This document shows positions 25,105 to 33,367 of a stretch of DNA of 64,000 nucleotides, piece after piece. This DNA is from Phycisphaerales bacterium (GTDB lineage: Bacteria > Planctomycetota > Phycisphaerae > Phycisphaerales > SM1A02). The position numbers and the translations under genes are program-made. The notes beneath the pieces were generated by a model. That model was not told the origin of the DNA. It saw only the letters and a program-made list of their open reading frames with translations, and did not search any database. Each line of letters opens with the position of its first letter. The stretch's first letter is position 1. Where the stretch lies: assembly GCA_022446885.1 (NCBI GenBank), contig JAKVBU010000008.1, positions 1 to 64,000 on the forward strand. Direction: 5' to 3'.

Positions 25105-26547
25105 TCAGAGCAGGGGGCTCAGCAGGCCTGCAGCATTGCCCAGGAGACGGCGAGAATTGGACAGTTGTAGCCACTTGGCCGTGTCCACTGGGCGGGCGTC
25201 ATTGAGGTATGACATCTGCAGAAACCGCAATTGACTGGCGAATTGCGGGCACCAGCCGAACAGGCTGACTTCAAAGTTGAGTTCCAGGCTGCGTCGATCG
25301 AGATTGGCCGACCCGATCATGAACACTTCTCGATCGACAACCATCGTCTTGGCGTGGAGCAGGCCAGCCTCGTACTCGTGAATCTCGACCCCGGCTCGAA
25401 TGAGGTCGGGATAGTGGCTGCGACTCGCCAGCCCCACGAGGCGTGAGTCGTTGCGTCGGGGCACGATCAAAATGGTCCGCACGCCGCGCATGGCCGTGCC
25501 TCTCAGAGCGACTTCGGTCGCTGCGTCAGGCACGTAGTAGGGGGTGGTGAGAATGAGCTCTTCTCGCGCCGCATGGAAAGAGGTGCGCAGAATCTGCTGC
25601 AAGGTGTCTATGCCGCAGTCAGGCCCGGTGCCGATGACCTGAAGATCAGTTCCACCCTCGAATGTCTCGTGCACGCGACGAAGAAGATCGTCGTGCTCTT
25701 CTTCAGTAGCCGCATGCCAGTCTTCAAGGAAGAGCATCTGGAGATCATGAACGGCTGGCCCCTTGATGCGCACTGTGCAGTCGACCCACGGAGCAAACTT
25801 GGCCTTTACGGCAAATGCCGGCGACGCGATGTTCCTGCTGCCCGCCCAGCCAATCTCGTTGTCGATGACGAGGATCTTCCGGTGATTGCGCAGATCCACT
25901 CGTGCAAAGGCCATTCGCAACATGTGGGCAGGAAGCATGTCGTGCAATTGAACCCCGCCCTCTTTCAGTCTCGCCTTGAGGTCTGATCGAAGCAGCCGCT
26001 TTGATCCCACCGAGTCAACGAGTAGCCGCACTTGGACGCCTCGTTGGGCCGCGGCGATGAGCGCATCGCAGAATCTCCGCCCTACGTCGTCGGGCAGGAA
26101 GATGTAGGTCAGCAGGTGCACCGTCTCTTGGGCAGCCTCGATGTCTGCAATTGCTCGGTTGGTGAAGTCTTCGCCTCGACCCAGCAATTCAAGGTCGTTT
26201 CCACCGAGCAGATCGGTGTCGCTGAGCGCGCCGGCGATGTCGAAGATCGGCTGCAGTCGGTCAGGCACGGTCGGCTGAATGTCTGCAAGAATCTCGCGCG
26301 CTGCTCGGCGAAACGTGGGGAGGCGTCGGTGAGACTCGGCATGCAGTCTTCTTCGTCGTCGGCCCAGCCAACGACCACCGAAGAGCATGTAGGCAAGTGC
26401 GCCCATATAGGGCAGGAGCATGATCAGTGTGATCCAGGCCAGCCTCGTGTCACTGGTGCCTTCCTGTCGCAACAGGATTTCTCCAAGCAGCCAGACCACG
26501 AGCAGGACGTGCCCGGCCAGCAGCAGCAACTCAAGGGGGAGGCTCAC
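25105..26547 (-). CDS. cls: Cardiolipin synthase (phospholipase D family)
   Basis: 480 residues, the usual length. Two N-terminal membrane segments (about 5-25 and 37-57) are followed by two phospholipase D domains. Both HKD motifs are intact: HRKILVIDNEIGWAGSRN and HAKTMVVDREVFMIGSANLD. The enzyme condenses two phosphatidylglycerol molecules into cardiolipin and glycerol at the membrane. It is the last gene of the murC-ftsQ operon and starts inside the stop of the preceding membrane-protein gene (ATGA), so it is tied to cell-envelope growth. Confidence 0.94.
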   Translation of the reverse strand: MSLPLELLLLAGHVLLVVWLLGEILLRQEGTSDTRLAWITLIMLLPYMGALAYMLFGGRWLGRRRRRLHAESHRRLPTFRRAAREILADIQPTVPDRLQPIFDIAGALSDTDLLGGNDLELLGRGEDFTNRAIADIEAAQETVHLLTYIFLPDDVGRRFCDALIAAAQRGVQVRLLVDSVGSKRLLRSDLKARLKEGGVQLHDMLPAHMLRMAFARVDLRNHRKILVIDNEIGWAGSRNIASPAFAVKAKFAPWVDCTVRIKGPAVHDLQMLFLEDWHAATEEEHDDLLRRVHETFEGGTDLQVIGTGPDCGIDTLQQILRTSFHAAREELILTTPYYVPDAATEVALRGTAMRGVRTILIVPRRNDSRLVGLASRSHYPDLIRAGVEIHEYEAGLLHAKTMVVDREVFMIGSANLDRRSLELNFEVSLFGWCPQFASQLRFLQMSYLNDARPVDTAKWLQLSNSRRLLGNAAGLLSPLL

Positions 26548-27155
26548 AGGGCCAATCCTCGCTTGGGATCACGGTTCCGGCAAGCCACAATCCAGAGTGC
26601 GACCATGGCGGCCGCAGGCCAGGCCGTGGCAAGCCAGATCGCCGCTGCACTTGGATGTGCTTGGCTGATGGTCCAGACGCCCGCCAAAGGGCCAAAGAGC
26701 AGCGTCCAGGGCGCAGGCAGGAAGACCGCTGCCGGAAGCCCCAAGATCATCAGGCAGACCGCAATGAACATCGGCCCACTTCGGGGGCCGGACGCTCCAG
26801 ACAGGGCACCCAGCAGCAAAATCCAGTTGGCGCTCAACAGTGCAGCCCCGATGGCGATCAACGCCGCATGCCCCAAAGCCAATTGCACTGCGACGACAGC
26901 GCTGCCCAACAGCAGCGCCAGGGTCATCGACTCAGTGAGCATGTCGCCCAACGACCCTGATGGGGCGAGCATGAGGGATGTGGGCCAGACGATGACAGCG
27001 CCCGCTACCAGCACCAGCACGAACCGGCTGGCGGCATGCCGCCAGGCTGCGGCTACGGGGTCCAGTGGTGGGTCCATGCCGATGGTGAACCCCCAGGCGA
27101 TGCAGGCCCATACGACGATGGCTGGAACGAGCGCACGCCGTCGCAGGTGGGTCAA
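26544..27155 (-). CDS. Integral membrane protein in the murC-cls operon, unknown function
   Basis: About 203 residues with five to six hydrophobic segments. The frame is open to an ATG at 27248, but that would overlap the ftsQ-like gene by 80 bases and the added residues look non-membrane. A TTG at 27155 with AAGGG six bases ahead and 13 bases after the ftsQ stop fits better. I do not recognise the family. It sits between ftsQ and cls and overlaps cls by four bases, suggesting an envelope role, which is inference from position only. Confidence 0.65.
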   Translation of the reverse strand: MTHLRRRALVPAIVVWACIAWGFTIGMDPPLDPVAAAWRHAASRFVLVLVAGAVIVWPTSLMLAPSGSLGDMLTESMTLALLLGSAVVAVQLALGHAALIAIGAALLSANWILLLGALSGASGPRSGPMFIAVCLMILGLPAAVFLPAPWTLLFGPLAGVWTISQAHPSAAAIWLATAWPAAAMVALWIVACRNRDPKRGLAL

Positions 27156-27168
27156 TGCCCTTGCCCCG

Positions 27169-28032
27169 TCATCGTCGCACGACGACGGATGCGTCGGTGA
27201 GATCGATTTCACCGCTGTGATGCTGATCGACTCGGCCTGAGGTGCCAAACAGGTGGTCCAGACGCACGAGTTTGCGTTCCCACAAGGCCTCCAGCGGCGT
27301 CTCTTGACCAGGCGCTGATCCCCAGATGATTTGGGAGCCGGTGTCTGTGACCAGCACCAGTGAACCGTTGCGGGCGTGGCCTGCCAGATCGATGGCGTCG
27401 ATCTGGGTCATCCAGTCGCGACCTTCCACGTGGTCCAGCAGGGTCAAGGCGGCGTGGACATCGTCACTCTCCCACGTGCGGCGTGCTCGCACCGGGCGAT
27501 GGGCCCGTGGGTGAACGAGGTGAATGACGTGGGCTGAAGGATCGAGCCTGCAGCCTTCGGGGAGCAGGCGTCCCTTGCCGTCAACGATGGCGGCGCCGTA
27601 TCGATCTTCCACGATCGCCCGTGGCGCCAGAAAGGCGGCTCGGACGATCAGGGCCCCGCGGGCGTCATGTGAGACCTGATCCACTGATGCAAACCACCCC
27701 GTGTCGTCGAGGGCGGTGCGAACCTCGCACAGGCGAGTTCGTTCATGCGCCCCAGTGGTGGATCCCGCCGCGTGCAGTGCTGTTTCAGCCAGATGGCGTA
27801 GGAGGGTGTCGCCCGCCCAGGGGGGCGCCCCTTGGAAGCGAACTTCCTGAATCTGGTGGGGCGCCTGTGCCAGCGCACGCAATGACGGGACGAACATCAG
27901 CGTCGCCCCGGTGGCCACGATCAACAACGTCAGGGCGATCCAGCGTTCACGGGCTGACCAGTTCACCGCTGAGCCCTTTGAGGATCGGCCGCGGCCGCTT
28001 GATCGAGTTGGCTTCTTCTTCGTTCTGGCCAT
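27169..28032 (-). CDS. ftsQ: FtsQ-like cell division protein (divergent)
   Basis: 287 residues: a basic cytoplasmic N-terminus (KKKPTRSSGRGRSSKG), one membrane segment at about 31-55, and a periplasmic part. The part after the membrane anchor (HQIQEVRFQGAP) fits a POTRA domain, followed by a FtsQ/DivIB-type beta domain. Sequence similarity is weak, so the call rests on the topology and the gene order murC-murB-ddl-ftsQ, which is the classic division and cell wall order. FtsQ links early and late division proteins. Planctomycetes generally lack FtsZ, so its partners here are open. A hairpin ends three bases before the ATG. Confidence 0.75.
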   Translation of the reverse strand: MARTKKKPTRSSGRGRSSKGSAVNWSARERWIALTLLIVATGATLMFVPSLRALAQAPHQIQEVRFQGAPPWAGDTLLRHLAETALHAAGSTTGAHERTRLCEVRTALDDTGWFASVDQVSHDARGALIVRAAFLAPRAIVEDRYGAAIVDGKGRLLPEGCRLDPSAHVIHLVHPRAHRPVRARRTWESDDVHAALTLLDHVEGRDWMTQIDAIDLAGHARNGSLVLVTDTGSQIIWGSAPGQETPLEALWERKLVRLDHLFGTSGRVDQHHSGEIDLTDASVVVRR

Positions 28033-28035
28033 CAG

Positions 28036-28065
28036 ACAGCCCCGGGCATCTATCGCCCGGGCTGT
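28036..28065 (-). other. Hairpin between ddl and ftsQ covering the ribosome site
   Basis: ACAGCCCCGGGC (28036-28047) pairs with GCCCGGGCTGT (28055-28065) around a seven-base loop, an 11-pair stem with one bulged C. On the mRNA it ends three bases before the ftsQ ATG, so it takes the space where a Shine-Dalgarno site should be. No T run follows, so termination is unlikely; translational control or RNA processing are alternatives. Confidence 0.55.
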
Positions 28066-28080
28066 TGGTCTATCGGTCGT

Positions 28081-29007
28081 TCACCGGGTGCGGGCTTGAG
28101 TTGATTCCCCGCCGCGAGCCCTCGCCACCTCCACAAGTCTCGCGCACAGGGCAGGCAGGTCGTATCCAGCCGCTTGGGCAGCCATCGGCAGGAGCGACTG
28201 TCCGGTAAACCCGGGCATGGTGTTGATCTCCAGCAACCAGGGCGTTCCCCCTTGGTCGAGCAGAAAGTCCACCCGAGCCAGATCGCGCACGGAGCAGATC
28301 TCACCCACCCGGCGGGCAATCTCGTTCATGCGTTGCTGCACCGATGCTTCGAGTGGCGGGTTCACCTGATAGGTCGTCGTGTCCGACTCGTACTTGGCCG
28401 CCCAGTCATAGGTCTCACGTGGCGTCTTGATCTCGACGGTGGGCAGCGGCTGCCCCTCAAGCAGGCCGACGGTCAGTTCACGCCCGGTGACGAGGGCTTC
28501 CACCAACACGCGTTTGCCCATGCCCGTCAGCGTCTCGACGGCCGTCTCGACCTCGTCTATCGTCGAGCACGCATGAAGCCCGACACTGGAGCCTTCCTCG
28601 ACTGGCTTGACGATTGCCGGCAGAGGCACGTCAGATGGCTTCAGAGGCGTGTCATGATCGACCAGACACCATTGCGGTGTGTCCAGCGCGTTGGCTCGAG
28701 CGAGCCGCTTGACCAGATCCTTGTCCATGCACAGGGCGGACGCCTCGGCCCCTGAGCCAACGAATGGCCGGCCATCTGCTTCCATGGCAATCTGCAAGGC
28801 TCCGCCCTCGCCCCAGGCGCCATGCAGAACCGGAAAGATGACATCGCCGCGCAGTTTGGCCAGCTGCTGCTCGGTGACCATGTCGATGGTCTCTTCATGT
28901 ACCCCGAGTCCGGACTGGCGCAGCGCCGCTGCGACTGCTCGGCCCGACTTCAGCGAAATGTCCCGTTCGGCATCGGGGCCGCCCATCAACACCAGCACCG
29001 TGCTCAT
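28081..29007 (-). CDS. ddl: D-alanine--D-alanine ligase
   Basis: 308 residues, typical length. ATP-grasp motifs are clear: LMGGPDAERDISLKSG at the N-terminus, the PAIVKPVEEGSSVG nucleotide loop, LVEALVTGRELTVGLL, and the metal-binding end VDFLLDQGGTPWLLEINTMPG. The enzyme joins two D-alanines for the peptidoglycan stem peptide in the cytoplasm. It overlaps murB by four bases (ATGA). The serine-rich loop is that of a D-Ala-D-Ala rather than D-Ala-D-Lac ligase, so no vancomycin-resistance type is suggested. Confidence 0.96.
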   Translation of the reverse strand: MSTVLVLMGGPDAERDISLKSGRAVAAALRQSGLGVHEETIDMVTEQQLAKLRGDVIFPVLHGAWGEGGALQIAMEADGRPFVGSGAEASALCMDKDLVKRLARANALDTPQWCLVDHDTPLKPSDVPLPAIVKPVEEGSSVGLHACSTIDEVETAVETLTGMGKRVLVEALVTGRELTVGLLEGQPLPTVEIKTPRETYDWAAKYESDTTTYQVNPPLEASVQQRMNEIARRVGEICSVRDLARVDFLLDQGGTPWLLEINTMPGFTGQSLLPMAAQAAGYDLPALCARLVEVARARGGESTQARTR

Positions 29008-29945
29008 GGCTTGTCTCGCCTCGACCAGACGACCACTTCTCGCTGGAGTTCCACACCGCAGTGATCAGCGACACGTTCTCGTGCGCTATGCATGAGCGAC
29101 TGGACATCCCTGCTGGACGCGCCCGGCTGCACGACGATGAAGTTGGCGTGTCTGGTGCTGATGCTGGCGCCGCCCACAGACAGCCCCTTCAGCCCGGCCT
29201 CGTCGATGAGTTTTCCTGCACTGATGCGGCTGGCGGTCTGGGGGTCCAAGGGATTCTTGAAGGCGCAGCCGGCACTGTGATCGGCCATGGGCTGGGCCGC
29301 CTTCTTGGCGGCAAAGAACGTCTTGACTCGATCTCTGACTTCAATCGGATCGTCCTCCTCAAGGGACAGAACCACCGATGTGACAAGGCCACGCGGGAGT
29401 GACGTCGATCTGTAGTCATAGTCGAAGTCGTCGACACCGAATGTCCGAGTGGACCCGTCAAGCAGCACCATGTCTACCGACTCAAGGGCCTGCCCCATGT
29501 CGCCCCCGGTGCCGCCGGCATTCATGTTCACGGCCCCACCCACCGTTCCCGGTATGCCGGCCATGTGTTCAAAGCCCGAGAGCCCTCGCCGGGCAAGAGC
29601 CGTCACCAGCGAGAACAGGTCAACACCTCCGCCGATCCGCGCAGCCGTGACCGAACCAGATCGATTGAACGCTTCTTGCCTGAAGCACGCTTGATCCAGC
29701 CGCAGCACAACGCCGTCTACACCCTCGTCGTCAACGAGCAGATTGGCGCCGCCGCCGAGGATCCGAACGGGCATGCGCTCTTGTCGGCAACGACGAACGA
29801 CCTCAGCGGCCGCTTCCATCGTTCTGGGCGACACGAGCATGTCGGCGCGACCGCCGATTCCATACCACGTCATCGGGCCTATGGGTGCGTCGGGGATGCA
29901 CTCGACGTCGAGCCCGGAGAGCAGATTGGACCGGGAGGCCTTCAC
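29004..29945 (-). CDS. murB: UDP-N-acetylenolpyruvoylglucosamine reductase
   Basis: 313 residues. The FAD-binding domain shows YGIGGRADMLV, RILGGGANLLVDDEGVDG and GIPGTVGGAVNMNAG. The second domain has SAGCAFKNP, the type II MurB form, in which this loop carries the proton-donating residue. It reduces UDP-GlcNAc-enolpyruvate to UDP-MurNAc with NADPH. It starts within the stop of murC and ends within the start of ddl, so all three are translationally coupled. Confidence 0.96.
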   Translation of the reverse strand: MKASRSNLLSGLDVECIPDAPIGPMTWYGIGGRADMLVSPRTMEAAAEVVRRCRQERMPVRILGGGANLLVDDEGVDGVVLRLDQACFRQEAFNRSGSVTAARIGGGVDLFSLVTALARRGLSGFEHMAGIPGTVGGAVNMNAGGTGGDMGQALESVDMVLLDGSTRTFGVDDFDYDYRSTSLPRGLVTSVVLSLEEDDPIEVRDRVKTFFAAKKAAQPMADHSAGCAFKNPLDPQTASRISAGKLIDEAGLKGLSVGGASISTRHANFIVVQPGASSRDVQSLMHSARERVADHCGVELQREVVVWSRRDKP

Positions 29946-31390
29946 GTGTTCACGTGGGCGCCGGCCCGATTCATGTAGTCGCGACCGATGGTCCAGACTG
30001 GGCCGGCACCCATGATCACCAGCAGATCCCCGTCGCGCAACTCCGTCTCCAGTAGATCGACGATGTCATCAAAGTCGGGGACATGGCGGGCATGCACACC
30101 ACGCCCGCCGAGGCGATCGACCAGATCAGCCGCGCTGACGCGTTTCTGCTCGGCCTCCGAGTCGCGCACGAAGTAGATGTCGGGAATGATCACTTCGTCA
30201 GCATCGCCGAATGAGAGCGCGAACTGTTCAAGCAGGAAGCGGGTGCGAGAGTGTTGGTGCGGTTGGAACACGCAAACCAGTCTTGTTGGATCCTCGCTGA
30301 TCCGTAGTGCCCGCAGTGTGCGTTCGATTTCGGTGGGATGATGTCCGTAGTCGTCGTACACGAGCACTTGTCCGCCGTCGATGGGCCGCTCGCCCAGGCG
30401 CTGCATGCGGCGGTCAAGGCCCTGAAATCGCTCGGCGGCCTCAGCTGCATCGGTCCACTCTGCCCCCAGTTGGTGGGCCAGAATCACCGCGGCGGCTGCA
30501 TTCAGGGCCATGTGGGCACCGGGAATGTGTGTTGTCCACTGAACGACCCACATGCCATCTCGCAATATGCCCACGCGATTGGCGTGCTGGTCAAAGATGA
30601 TCTGGTAGTCGGCTTCGGGGTGAAAGCCGTAGGTAGACACATGGCAGGGCAGGCCGGGTGTGATCTGTCCTCGGTGGGCGCCATCATGAGCGATCAACAG
30701 AGCCCCGCCGTCTTCCGCTGCAGGAATGGAGCGGGCAAACACGGCGAACGCCTCGATGATCGCTTCGAGTGAGCCGTAGATGTCGAGGTGATCCTCTTCG
30801 ACGTTTGTAATCAGCCCAACGACGGGGCGGTGATGGTGGAACGACCGATTGAATTCGCAGGCTTCGGCGATGAGGATGCCACCTTCGCCCGCGTGTGGCC
30901 CCGAGGGCACCGATGCAGCCCCAAGTCGTGATCCGCCGCCCAACTGCGGGCAATGGGCGCCGATGATGAACCCCGGATCCAAGCCAGTGTCCAGCAGGAT
31001 CCAGGCCAGCATTGCCGCGGTCGTGCTCTTGCCATGGGTGCCGGCGATCGACACGCTCAGGCGGCCCTGCTGTGCCATGCCCAACCCCTCGGCGTAACTG
31101 ATCACAGGGATGGAGGCCTCTTTCGCCGCGAGGCGGTGGGGGTGATCTGGGCCGATCGCCGCAGAGCACACCAGCAGGTCGATGTCTTTGGGCAGTTCGG
31201 TGTCACCGATGGCCACATCTATGCCCTGAGCTTGAAGCGCCCTCGTCACGTCACTCTCGACGGCGTCGCATCCGGAAACGTGGGCCCCGCGGGCGGCGGC
31301 CAGCGAGGCGAGCCCCTGCATGCCACAGCCGCCGATGCCGGTAAACCACGCTCGGGTGCCTGGGGCCAGATCCGGATGGGGAGCCTGCAT
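29942..31390 (-). CDS. murC: UDP-N-acetylmuramate--L-alanine ligase
   Basis: 482 residues from ATG 31390. The Mur ligase layout is visible: N-terminal Rossmann domain with GIGGCGMQGLASLAAARG, the P-loop AGTHGKSTTAAMLAW, the central EACEFNRSFHH and NVEEDHLDIYG, and the C-terminal domain with DDYGHHPTEI and QPHQHSRTR. It adds L-alanine to UDP-MurNAc. The frame stays open to 32089, but that stretch is antisense to the NtrC-type gene and has no Mur-like sequence. TACCCT six bases upstream of the ATG sets the start and serves the whole murC-cls operon. Confidence 0.96.
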   Translation of the reverse strand: MQAPHPDLAPGTRAWFTGIGGCGMQGLASLAAARGAHVSGCDAVESDVTRALQAQGIDVAIGDTELPKDIDLLVCSAAIGPDHPHRLAAKEASIPVISYAEGLGMAQQGRLSVSIAGTHGKSTTAAMLAWILLDTGLDPGFIIGAHCPQLGGGSRLGAASVPSGPHAGEGGILIAEACEFNRSFHHHRPVVGLITNVEEDHLDIYGSLEAIIEAFAVFARSIPAAEDGGALLIAHDGAHRGQITPGLPCHVSTYGFHPEADYQIIFDQHANRVGILRDGMWVVQWTTHIPGAHMALNAAAAVILAHQLGAEWTDAAEAAERFQGLDRRMQRLGERPIDGGQVLVYDDYGHHPTEIERTLRALRISEDPTRLVCVFQPHQHSRTRFLLEQFALSFGDADEVIIPDIYFVRDSEAEQKRVSAADLVDRLGGRGVHARHVPDFDDIVDLLETELRDGDLLVIMGAGPVWTIGRDYMNRAGAHVNT

Positions 31391-31395
31391 GTGGG

Positions 31396-31407
31396 CAGGG
31401 TACCCTG
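31396..31407. promoter_or_regulatory. 12-bp palindrome with overlapping -10-like hexamers between murC and NtrC-type gene
   Basis: CAGGGTACCCTG is a perfect palindrome in the middle of a 24-base divergent spacer. It supplies TACCCT on both strands: six bases before murC ATG (31390) and eight before the rightward ATG (31415). Both transcripts would be leaderless and the promoters mutually exclusive. It could also be an operator. Confidence 0.55.
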
Positions 31408-31414
31408 TACATCC

Positions 31415-32797
31415 ATGAGCACGAAAGACCTCCATGATCAGGTCCATGCCCAGATTCTGGTCATCGACGACGAGGGCGACCACGCTGAGACGATGAGCGA
31501 GGCATTGCGCCGGCTCGGGCACGTGTGCACCAGCGTGCACTCGGCCAAGGAGGCCATCGAGGAGATTCGCTACGGCGCCTTCGATGTCATCGTGACCGAT
31601 CTGTGCATGGAGACGGAAACGTCCGGGTTGGACGTGCTCAAGGCTGCCAGGGAGTTCCAGAGTGGTGCGGAGACCATCATGGTCACCGCCCATGGCGATG
31701 TGGCGACGGCCAAGGCAGCCCTGCAAGGTGGGGCGTGGGACTTCATCGAGAAGCCGCTTGATCTGGAGATCTTCCGCAATCTGGTGACGCGAGCCATCGA
31801 GACGGTCAGGCTGCGTGACGCCAATCAGCGTCTTCAGGGGCAGGTGGATGCGGCCTTTGGGTTCGAGGGCATCATCGGTGAATCGCCCGCGATCCGGAAG
31901 GTAGTCAACACCATTCGGCAGGTGGCGCCCAGCAATATCCCGGTGCTGATCACTGGCGAGTCCGGAACCGGGAAAGAGCTCGTTGCTCGTGCGGTGCACA
32001 GCCAGTCCAAGCGAGCCGCCAAACGTTATGTCACGTTCAATTGCGCCGGGCAAAGTGAGTCGCTGCTGGAGGATCAACTCTTTGGCCACTCACGGGGGGC
32101 GTTTACCGGGGCCGATCGAGATCGGGAGGGTGTCTTTGAGTATGCCGACAAGGGCACGCTGTTTCTCGACGAGATCGGTGACATGCCACTGTCGATGCAG
32201 GCCAAGTTGCTTCGGGTGCTTGAATCGGGTGAGATCGTGCGGCTGGGCACAAACGCGCCGTCGCATGCCGACGTGCGATTCGTGTCGGCAACGAATCGGG
32301 ATCTCCATACGCTCATCAGCGACGACGCATTTCGTGAGGATCTCTACTTCAGGATCAACGGGGCGCAGATCCAATTGCCGCCGCTGCGGGAGCGGCGTGA
32401 GGATATCCCGCTGCTGGTGACCCACGCGGCCGGGAAGTTTGCAGCGGAACTTGATCGGGAAGTGCCCGCCGTTACAGAGCCGGCGATGATGCGGCTGATC
32501 ACCTACACCTGGCCGGGCAATGTTCGTCAGTTGTTCAACACAGTGCAGCGAATGGTGGTCATGGCCGAAGGGGCAACGCTTGACGCTCGTGATGTGCCTG
32601 ACGAGATTCGCCTGCACGAAGACGAAGAGCATCTCCATCTGGGTACGTTGGCCGGCATAGGTCTCGATCGGCTCGAGAAAGAAGCCATGCGGCAGACGCT
32701 GGCCATGACCGGAGGCAATCGCGAACAAGCGGCTGAGTTGCTGGGGATCGGTGAGCGAACGCTCTATCGCAAGCTCAAGGAGTACGGGCTCAAGTAG
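31415..32797 (+). CDS. Sigma-54-dependent response regulator (NtrC family)
   Basis: 460 residues from ATG 31415. Receiver domain 1-125: acidic pair Asp18-Asp19, phospho-acceptor Asp62 (IVTDLCME), Thr91, Lys113. AAA+ domain: Walker A GESGTGKE at 181-188, the sigma-54 contact loop GAFTGA at 228-233, and Walker B FLDEIGD near 250-256. The C-terminal Fis-type helix-turn-helix is GGNREQAAELLGIGERTLYR. It should activate sigma-54 promoters on phosphorylation. No histidine kinase gene is adjacent, so its signal is unknown. The 24-base spacer to murC leaves room only for a leaderless start; no -24/-12 promoter was noticed in the window. Confidence 0.95.
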   Translation: MSTKDLHDQVHAQILVIDDEGDHAETMSEALRRLGHVCTSVHSAKEAIEEIRYGAFDVIVTDLCMETETSGLDVLKAAREFQSGAETIMVTAHGDVATAKAALQGGAWDFIEKPLDLEIFRNLVTRAIETVRLRDANQRLQGQVDAAFGFEGIIGESPAIRKVVNTIRQVAPSNIPVLITGESGTGKELVARAVHSQSKRAAKRYVTFNCAGQSESLLEDQLFGHSRGAFTGADRDREGVFEYADKGTLFLDEIGDMPLSMQAKLLRVLESGEIVRLGTNAPSHADVRFVSATNRDLHTLISDDAFREDLYFRINGAQIQLPPLRERREDIPLLVTHAAGKFAAELDREVPAVTEPAMMRLITYTWPGNVRQLFNTVQRMVVMAEGATLDARDVPDEIRLHEDEEHLHLGTLAGIGLDRLEKEAMRQTLAMTGGNREQAAELLGIGERTLYRKLKEYGLK

Positions 32798-32863
32798 CCT
32801 GAGGTCTTCCTGACAAGGCGCCCAATCCGCCCTGCGAGGGCGCAGCCAAAGCGTAAAACGTCG

Positions 32864-32892
32864 GCGAGGCCAAGCCACTGGCTTGGCCTCGC
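32864..32892. terminator. Terminator hairpin between convergent genes
   Basis: GCGAGGCCAAGCC and GGCTTGGCCTCGC form a 13-base perfect stem with loop ACT. It lies between the ends of the NtrC-type gene and the leftward small-protein gene. Leftward it is followed by CGACGTTTTACGC, a modest U tract, so it best serves the leftward gene; rightward there is no U tract. A second stem, CGCCCT/AGGGCG, lies at 32828-32842. Confidence 0.75.
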
Positions 32893-32947
32893 TTCACATC
32901 GATGCCTGCTTGGGTACAGGCCTGCTTGCGTACAGCCTTGAAGGTGT

Positions 32948-33145
32948 TCAGGCTGCTTCGTAGCGATCGCAGCTCCCGATAGGGGACACCTTCAAGTGGA
33001 TCGATGCGTTGCTGTCGAGATCGCATCCGCCCACCACGTCGTCTTGGGCGGTGTGGTTGACGCGAATCTGTACGAGTTGTTCTTCAGGAATGCCGCCGCC
33101 AAAGTGGGAGCAGCTTCCGCATTGTCCGTCGGTGATGTTGAGCAT
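32948..33145 (-). CDS. Small four-cysteine protein, unknown function
   Basis: 65 residues from ATG 33145, which has the strong ribosome site GCAGGAGG. Four cysteines at 9, 12, 41 and 59 (CGSC, then GGC and GSC) could bind one zinc or iron, and the Cys-rich start is followed by HFGGG. The sequence QLVQIRVNHTAQDDV...LHLKVSPIGSC looks conserved-type rather than random, and from memory similar short proteins occur across planctomycetes, but I cannot name a family. The frame extends to 33241 without a better start. It has its own downstream terminator, so it is probably transcribed alone. Confidence 0.75.
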   Translation of the reverse strand: MLNITDGQCGSCSHFGGGIPEEQLVQIRVNHTAQDDVVGGCDLDSNASIHLKVSPIGSCDRYEAA

Positions 33146-33367
33146 GGCGAGCCTCCTGCGGTTAGTCGGTGGGCGGAGAGATTCCGCTGCACCATTGAAC
33201 ATACGCATCCATCGGCTGCAGGAAAGCACTTTGTTCGGCATGGGCGCAATCGTTGTTGAGAGTCAGGATCAACAGGGCGTGATCACGCTTTGGAGACCAT
33301 GACGAGGGGTGCAGTCGTTGCTGCGACGCAGTTGCAATTGCAAATGTGTCGGGGGCAAGTGACTGGA

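Noticed and set aside
26032-27240. Rightward open frame of 402 codons
   Set aside because: Antisense to cls and the membrane-protein gene; low-complexity composition typical of shadows.
28081-29007. Ddl as a vancomycin-resistance D-Ala-D-Lac ligase
   Set aside because: It sits in the core murC-murB-ddl order, and nothing like vanH or vanX is nearby.
31391-32089. Open extension of murC upstream, giving a 715-residue frame
   Set aside because: It is antisense to the receiver and AAA+ parts of the NtrC-type gene, has no Mur-like sequence, and the TACCCT box and MurC N-terminus fix the start at 31390.
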